Assembly (NCBI RefSeq): GCF_028609885.1
Contig: NZ_CP063195.1
Span: 186,001 to 250,000, forward strand
Length of the DNA: 64,000 nt
Direction: 5' to 3'
From: Corynebacterium jeikeium
GTDB taxonomy: Bacteria; Actinomycetota; Actinomycetes; Mycobacteriales; Mycobacteriaceae
Shown: one piece after another, positions 61,245 through 64,000 of the stretch
Layout of the letters: the number at the start of each line of letters is the position of its first letter
Numbering within the stretch: the stretch's first letter is position 1
The notes under the pieces: generated by a model
Databases searched by the model: none
What the model saw: only the letters and a program-made list of their open reading frames with translations
Told to the model about the DNA's origin: nothing
Program-made: the position numbers and the translations under genes

Positions 61245-62531
61245 CTAAGCGGCCAACTCCGGCACCCACAACACCAGCTGGGGCCACAGTAGGAAGGCCA
61301 GGGCGATGACCAACATGATCACGACATAGGGGAATGCTCCCTTGAACACAATCATGGGGCTGATGCGCACGGCCTTGGAGACCACGAACACGTTCAGGCC
61401 CATGGGCGGGGTGACCATGCCGGTCTCTGCCAGTAGGACGATGAAGATGCCAAACCAGACGGGATCGTAACCCAGGGCTTCGACGATGGGCAGAGTTACC
61501 GGCACGGTCAGGGCGATGATGGCGATCTGGTCCATGAAGAACCCCAGGATCAGGTACACCGCGCCGATCAGAGCCATGATTACCAGCGGGTGCAGAGAGG
61601 ACTCGCCGATGGCGCTGACCAGCTTCGGGGTGACGCGCGTTTCGGTGAGGAAGTGGCCCAGCACGTGCGCGGACATGATGATGGCGAAGATCATGCCGGT
61701 GGTCTTCACCGTCTCCAGCACAGTTTCGCCGAACTTCTTGGTATCCCAGCGGCCCTTCGCGATCACCAGGATCAGCGCGGCCAGCACGCCCAGGGCGGCA
61801 GCCTCTGTGGGCGTGGCGATGCCGGTGAAGATGGACCCGACTACCGCCAGGAAGATCAGCAGCAGTGGGGAAGCCTTCAGCAGCTGCAGCCCCTTCTCTG
61901 AGAGGGGAACCGGCTCGCCCTGCGGGGCGCGGGAGCGGTCCTTCAGGAAGCCGATGTACATCACCATCACCAGGCCCAGCGCCACCACCACGCCTGGAAA
62001 GAAACCAGCGATTAGAACGTCGCCCACGGGAGCCTCCGCGGTGATCGCGTAGAAGACCAGGATGATCGACGGCGGGATCATTGCCGCCAGCGTGCCGACA
62101 ACTGCAACCAGGCCGGTGGCGGTGCCTTTGTGGTAGCCCTCCTCGATCATGCGGGTGGAGGACGTCTGCGCCAGCGTGGCCGCGGCGGCGGTGGACGAAC
62201 CCGAGACGGCCGCGAACGCGGTGCCCGCGCCGACGGAGGCGATGGCGGTGCCTCCGGGGATGCGGCCGACGAGCGCCTTGGCGGCGTCAAAAACAGAATC
62301 CAAAAGACCCGACATCAGCATCAGCTGCGCCATCAGGATAAACAGCGGCACGGCGGACAAAGAGTTGGAACGCACTGCAGCGAACGGTGAGGTCTCCATG
62401 GTGGCGATGGCCAGCTCGACTCCGCCAAGAGCGATCAGGCCGACCGTGGCCGTGCCGAAGATGGCGAAGCTGACGGGGACGCGCAGGATAATCAGCGCGA
62501 CCAGCAGCACAACGATAGTAAGCGCAAGCAT
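61245..62531 (-). CDS. dctM: TRAP transporter large membrane subunit (DctM-like)
   Basis: A 428-residue polytopic protein with about 12 helices, the ion-coupled transport subunit of a tripartite ATP-independent periplasmic transporter. Typical family stretches are RVPVSFAIFGTATVGLIALGG, AVPLFILMAQLMLMSGLLDSVFDAAKALVGRIPGGTAIASVGAGTAFAAVSGSSTAAAATLA and MIPPSIILVFYAITAEAPVGDVLIAGFFPG. It is the last gene of a dctP-dctQ-dctM operon with a three-base gap to dctQ. The substrate could be a C4- or C5-dicarboxylate; nearby glutaryl-CoA genes hint at glutarate. Confidence 0.93.
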   Translation of the reverse strand: MLALTIVVLLVALIILRVPVSFAIFGTATVGLIALGGVELAIATMETSPFAAVRSNSLSAVPLFILMAQLMLMSGLLDSVFDAAKALVGRIPGGTAIASVGAGTAFAAVSGSSTAAAATLAQTSSTRMIEEGYHKGTATGLVAVVGTLAAMIPPSIILVFYAITAEAPVGDVLIAGFFPGVVVALGLVMVMYIGFLKDRSRAPQGEPVPLSEKGLQLLKASPLLLIFLAVVGSIFTGIATPTEAAALGVLAALILVIAKGRWDTKKFGETVLETVKTTGMIFAIIMSAHVLGHFLTETRVTPKLVSAIGESSLHPLVIMALIGAVYLILGFFMDQIAIIALTVPVTLPIVEALGYDPVWFGIFIVLLAETGMVTPPMGLNVFVVSKAVRISPMIVFKGAFPYVVIMLVIALAFLLWPQLVLWVPELAA

Positions 62532-62534
62532 GGT

Positions 62535-63152
62535 TTAAACCTCTTCCTCGCCGGGGTCGTAGTCGGTGTAGGGGCGATCCCACGGGGTGATCAATTCGCG
62601 CACAAAGTCCAGCGCGGCGACGAAGGCGCACAGGGCGGCGGCGATGGGCACGATCACGCGGTAGGTCCAGTCGGGAGTGGCCAGGTCAGCCATGCCGGGC
62701 AGGGTGGCGTGGCCCAGGGAAAACGCCATGTAGGTTTCGTTCCACCCGCCGATGAAGACGAAGATCATGGAGATCACGACGGCCAGGTGGATGAGCAGCA
62801 GGATGGCCTTCTGCACCTTGGGCGCGAACTTGCTGAACAGCGACTCCACTGCGATGTGCGTGCCCGTGCGATACGTGGTGACCAGCCCGAAAAACGCGGT
62901 GATCGGCAGGAGGTAGCGTTCGGTGACGGAAATATTCCAGCCCAGGGGAGCGCCGAAGAACTCGCGCGCTACGATCTCCGCCAACGTGACTAGCGCCAGC
63001 CCGAGGATGGCCGCGCCGGCGATCCAGGCGCACACTGCGGAGACCGCGTTCTGGATCTTGTCGAAGCCCGGGTGGTCCTCGGTGTGGTAGCCGTATGTGC
63101 TGCGTTCGGCGGTGCCGTGGTGGCCGATGCGGATGAAGTTGCTGCTGGTCAT
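62535..63152 (-). CDS. dctQ: TRAP transporter small membrane subunit (DctQ-like)
   Basis: From ATG 63152 the product is 205 residues with four helices (about 45-68, 80-105, 120-145 and 165-188). It shows REFFGAPLGWNISVTERYLLPITAFFGLVTTYRTGTHIAVESLFSKF, with the Glu/Arg/Gly/His pattern of DctQ proteins. It begins inside the stop codon of dctP (ATGA overlap), so the operon is tightly coupled. The acidic tail DYDPGEEEV is typical of a cytoplasmic end. Confidence 0.9.
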   Translation of the reverse strand: MTSSNFIRIGHHGTAERSTYGYHTEDHPGFDKIQNAVSAVCAWIAGAAILGLALVTLAEIVAREFFGAPLGWNISVTERYLLPITAFFGLVTTYRTGTHIAVESLFSKFAPKVQKAILLLIHLAVVISMIFVFIGGWNETYMAFSLGHATLPGMADLATPDWTYRVIVPIAAALCAFVAALDFVRELITPWDRPYTDYDPGEEEV

Positions 63153-64000
63153 GATTGCTGCTCCTTTGCTTCCGCTCGGGCCTTCGGGTCGGTGACGCCC
63201 GCACCCGCGCGATCTGCATGGCGCTTCAGCGCGTCCTCGAAGTCGTCGACGACCCGCTGGGCGGGGTGCCCCTTGGATTCGGCGACTTCGATCCACTTGT
63301 TTAGGACGGGCTGAGATATGTTCTCCCACTCCTTGGCCGTTTCGCCGTCGGTGACGTCGTAGAAGTGCACGCCGGCATCCTTCATCTTCTGCACGGACTT
63401 TTCGCGCGCTGCGTTGAGCTCTTCGCAGACGGACTGCTGGGACTTGTCTGCAGCGTCGGTGAGCGTCTTCTTCTGCTGGTCGTTCAGCCGGTTCCAGGTA
63501 TCCAGGTTGATGCCGTAGAAGAAGGTGAAGTTGCCCTGTTGAGCGCCGTAGGTGCTTGCGTGGACCACGTCCTCCAGCCCGTAGGGGGTGATGGAGATCG
63601 GGCTGGCGAGCGTGCCTTCGACGGTGCCGCGAGACATTGCCTCGTACATGTCGCCGATGGGCATGCTCACGCCGGCGGCGCCGATCTCGTTGATCACGCG
63701 GTCCAGGGCGCCGCCGGTGGAGCGGAGCACCGCACCCTGGAAGTTGTTCGGGTGCGACGGATCCTGGCCGGCCGTCATGGCCTCGTAGCCGGGGATGGAG
63801 CCGGTCCAGAGCGGCATGAACTTCATGGGCTCGAGCTCTTCTTCATAGAGGACGCCCCCTGGCTTCACCAGGTCACGCAGTGCATAGGCGGTCACGCATG
63901 CATCGGAGCTGAACCCCGGAAGGTCGCCCACGCTGCTGAGCGGGAAGCTGGAGCTGACGTAGGAGGGGGAGATGACCGCCATGTCGACTACGCCGCTGCG
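63149..64000 (-). CDS. dctP: TRAP transporter substrate-binding protein (DctP-like), 5' end outside the window
   Basis: The frame is open from the right edge to TGA at 63149, giving 283 residues of an extracytoplasmic DctP-type binding protein. Visible parts include GVVDMAVISPSYVSSSFPLSSV, NNFQGAVLRSTGGALDRVINEIGAAGVSMPIGDMYEAMSRGTVEGTLASPIS, a central region that closes over a carboxylate, and KTLTDAADKSQQSVCEELNAAREKSVQKMKDAGVHFYDV at the C-terminal helices. The arginine that normally holds the substrate carboxylate cannot be fixed without alignment; RSTGG is a candidate. The signal peptide lies beyond the window. Confidence 0.9.
   Translation of the reverse strand, partial: RSGVVDMAVISPSYVSSSFPLSSVGDLPGFSSDACVTAYALRDLVKPGGVLYEEELEPMKFMPLWTGSIPGYEAMTAGQDPSHPNNFQGAVLRSTGGALDRVINEIGAAGVSMPIGDMYEAMSRGTVEGTLASPISITPYGLEDVVHASTYGAQQGNFTFFYGINLDTWNRLNDQQKKTLTDAADKSQQSVCEELNAAREKSVQKMKDAGVHFYDVTDGETAKEWENISQPVLNKWIEVAESKGHPAQRVVDDFEDALKRHADRAGAGVTDPKARAEAKEQQS

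Overview
The window looks like a chromosome segment of a Corynebacterium (class Actinomycetia, mycolate-containing). The grounds are the GC-rich codon use, an almost complete copy of the locus that in Mycobacterium tuberculosis runs from Rv0224c to Rv0237 (mycolate, lipomannan and arabinan envelope genes), a LysI-like permease, HspR-type control of dnaK, and an alaT plus Rv0338c-like Fe-S oxidoreductase. A lipid-using species of the C. jeikeium/C. urealyticum kind would fit, but the species is inference.

Layout. 1-7 kb: alpha-acetolactate decarboxylase, an anchored von Willebrand A protein, and a fadA-fadB beta-oxidation operon. 7-19 kb: envelope locus (mtrP-like methyltransferase, GT4 glycosyltransferase, membrane protein, DUF3068 protein, TmaT-like acyltransferase, AftD, DUF2613 peptide), then a universal stress protein and LpqI/NagZ. 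19-26.6 kb: VanW protein, two paralogous small secreted proteins, ugd, dcd, alaT and a Pro/Gly-rich membrane protein. 26.9-30.7 kb: an Fe-S oxidoreductase with a roughly 430-residue Ala-Pro-Gly tail. 30.8-38.7 kb: an oligopeptide/nickel-type ABC importer carrying three separate +1 frameshifts, with a divergent unrecognised gene and a secreted phytase-like esterase. 39-46 kb: dnaK-grpE, then an HNH gene and an unknown gene, then dnaJ-hspR. 46-55 kb: LysI-like permease, flavin monooxygenase, SulP transporter, Ogt, a WXG100-like/DUF1023 pair, a nitrilase-family hydrolase and a flavohemoprotein-like reductase. 55-64 kb: a glutaryl-CoA module (CoA-transferase, glutaryl-CoA dehydrogenase, IclR regulator), a decayed NYN-domain gene, an IS256-family element that splits another gene, and a TRAP dicarboxylate-type transporter running off the right edge.

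How it fits together. The first third is core envelope and lipid metabolism. The 31-37 kb importer and the 57-61 kb stretch show gene decay: frameshifts at a C-run, an A-run and a 21-bp palindrome, an internal deletion, and a clean IS insertion whose 9-bp target duplication lets the interrupted 216-residue reading frame be rebuilt exactly. The heat-shock genes carry HspR-type inverted repeats but the usual dnaK-grpE-dnaJ-hspR string is split by about 3 kb. No rRNA, tRNA, CRISPR array or prophage was seen. Family assignments rest on reading motifs by eye; no database search was run.
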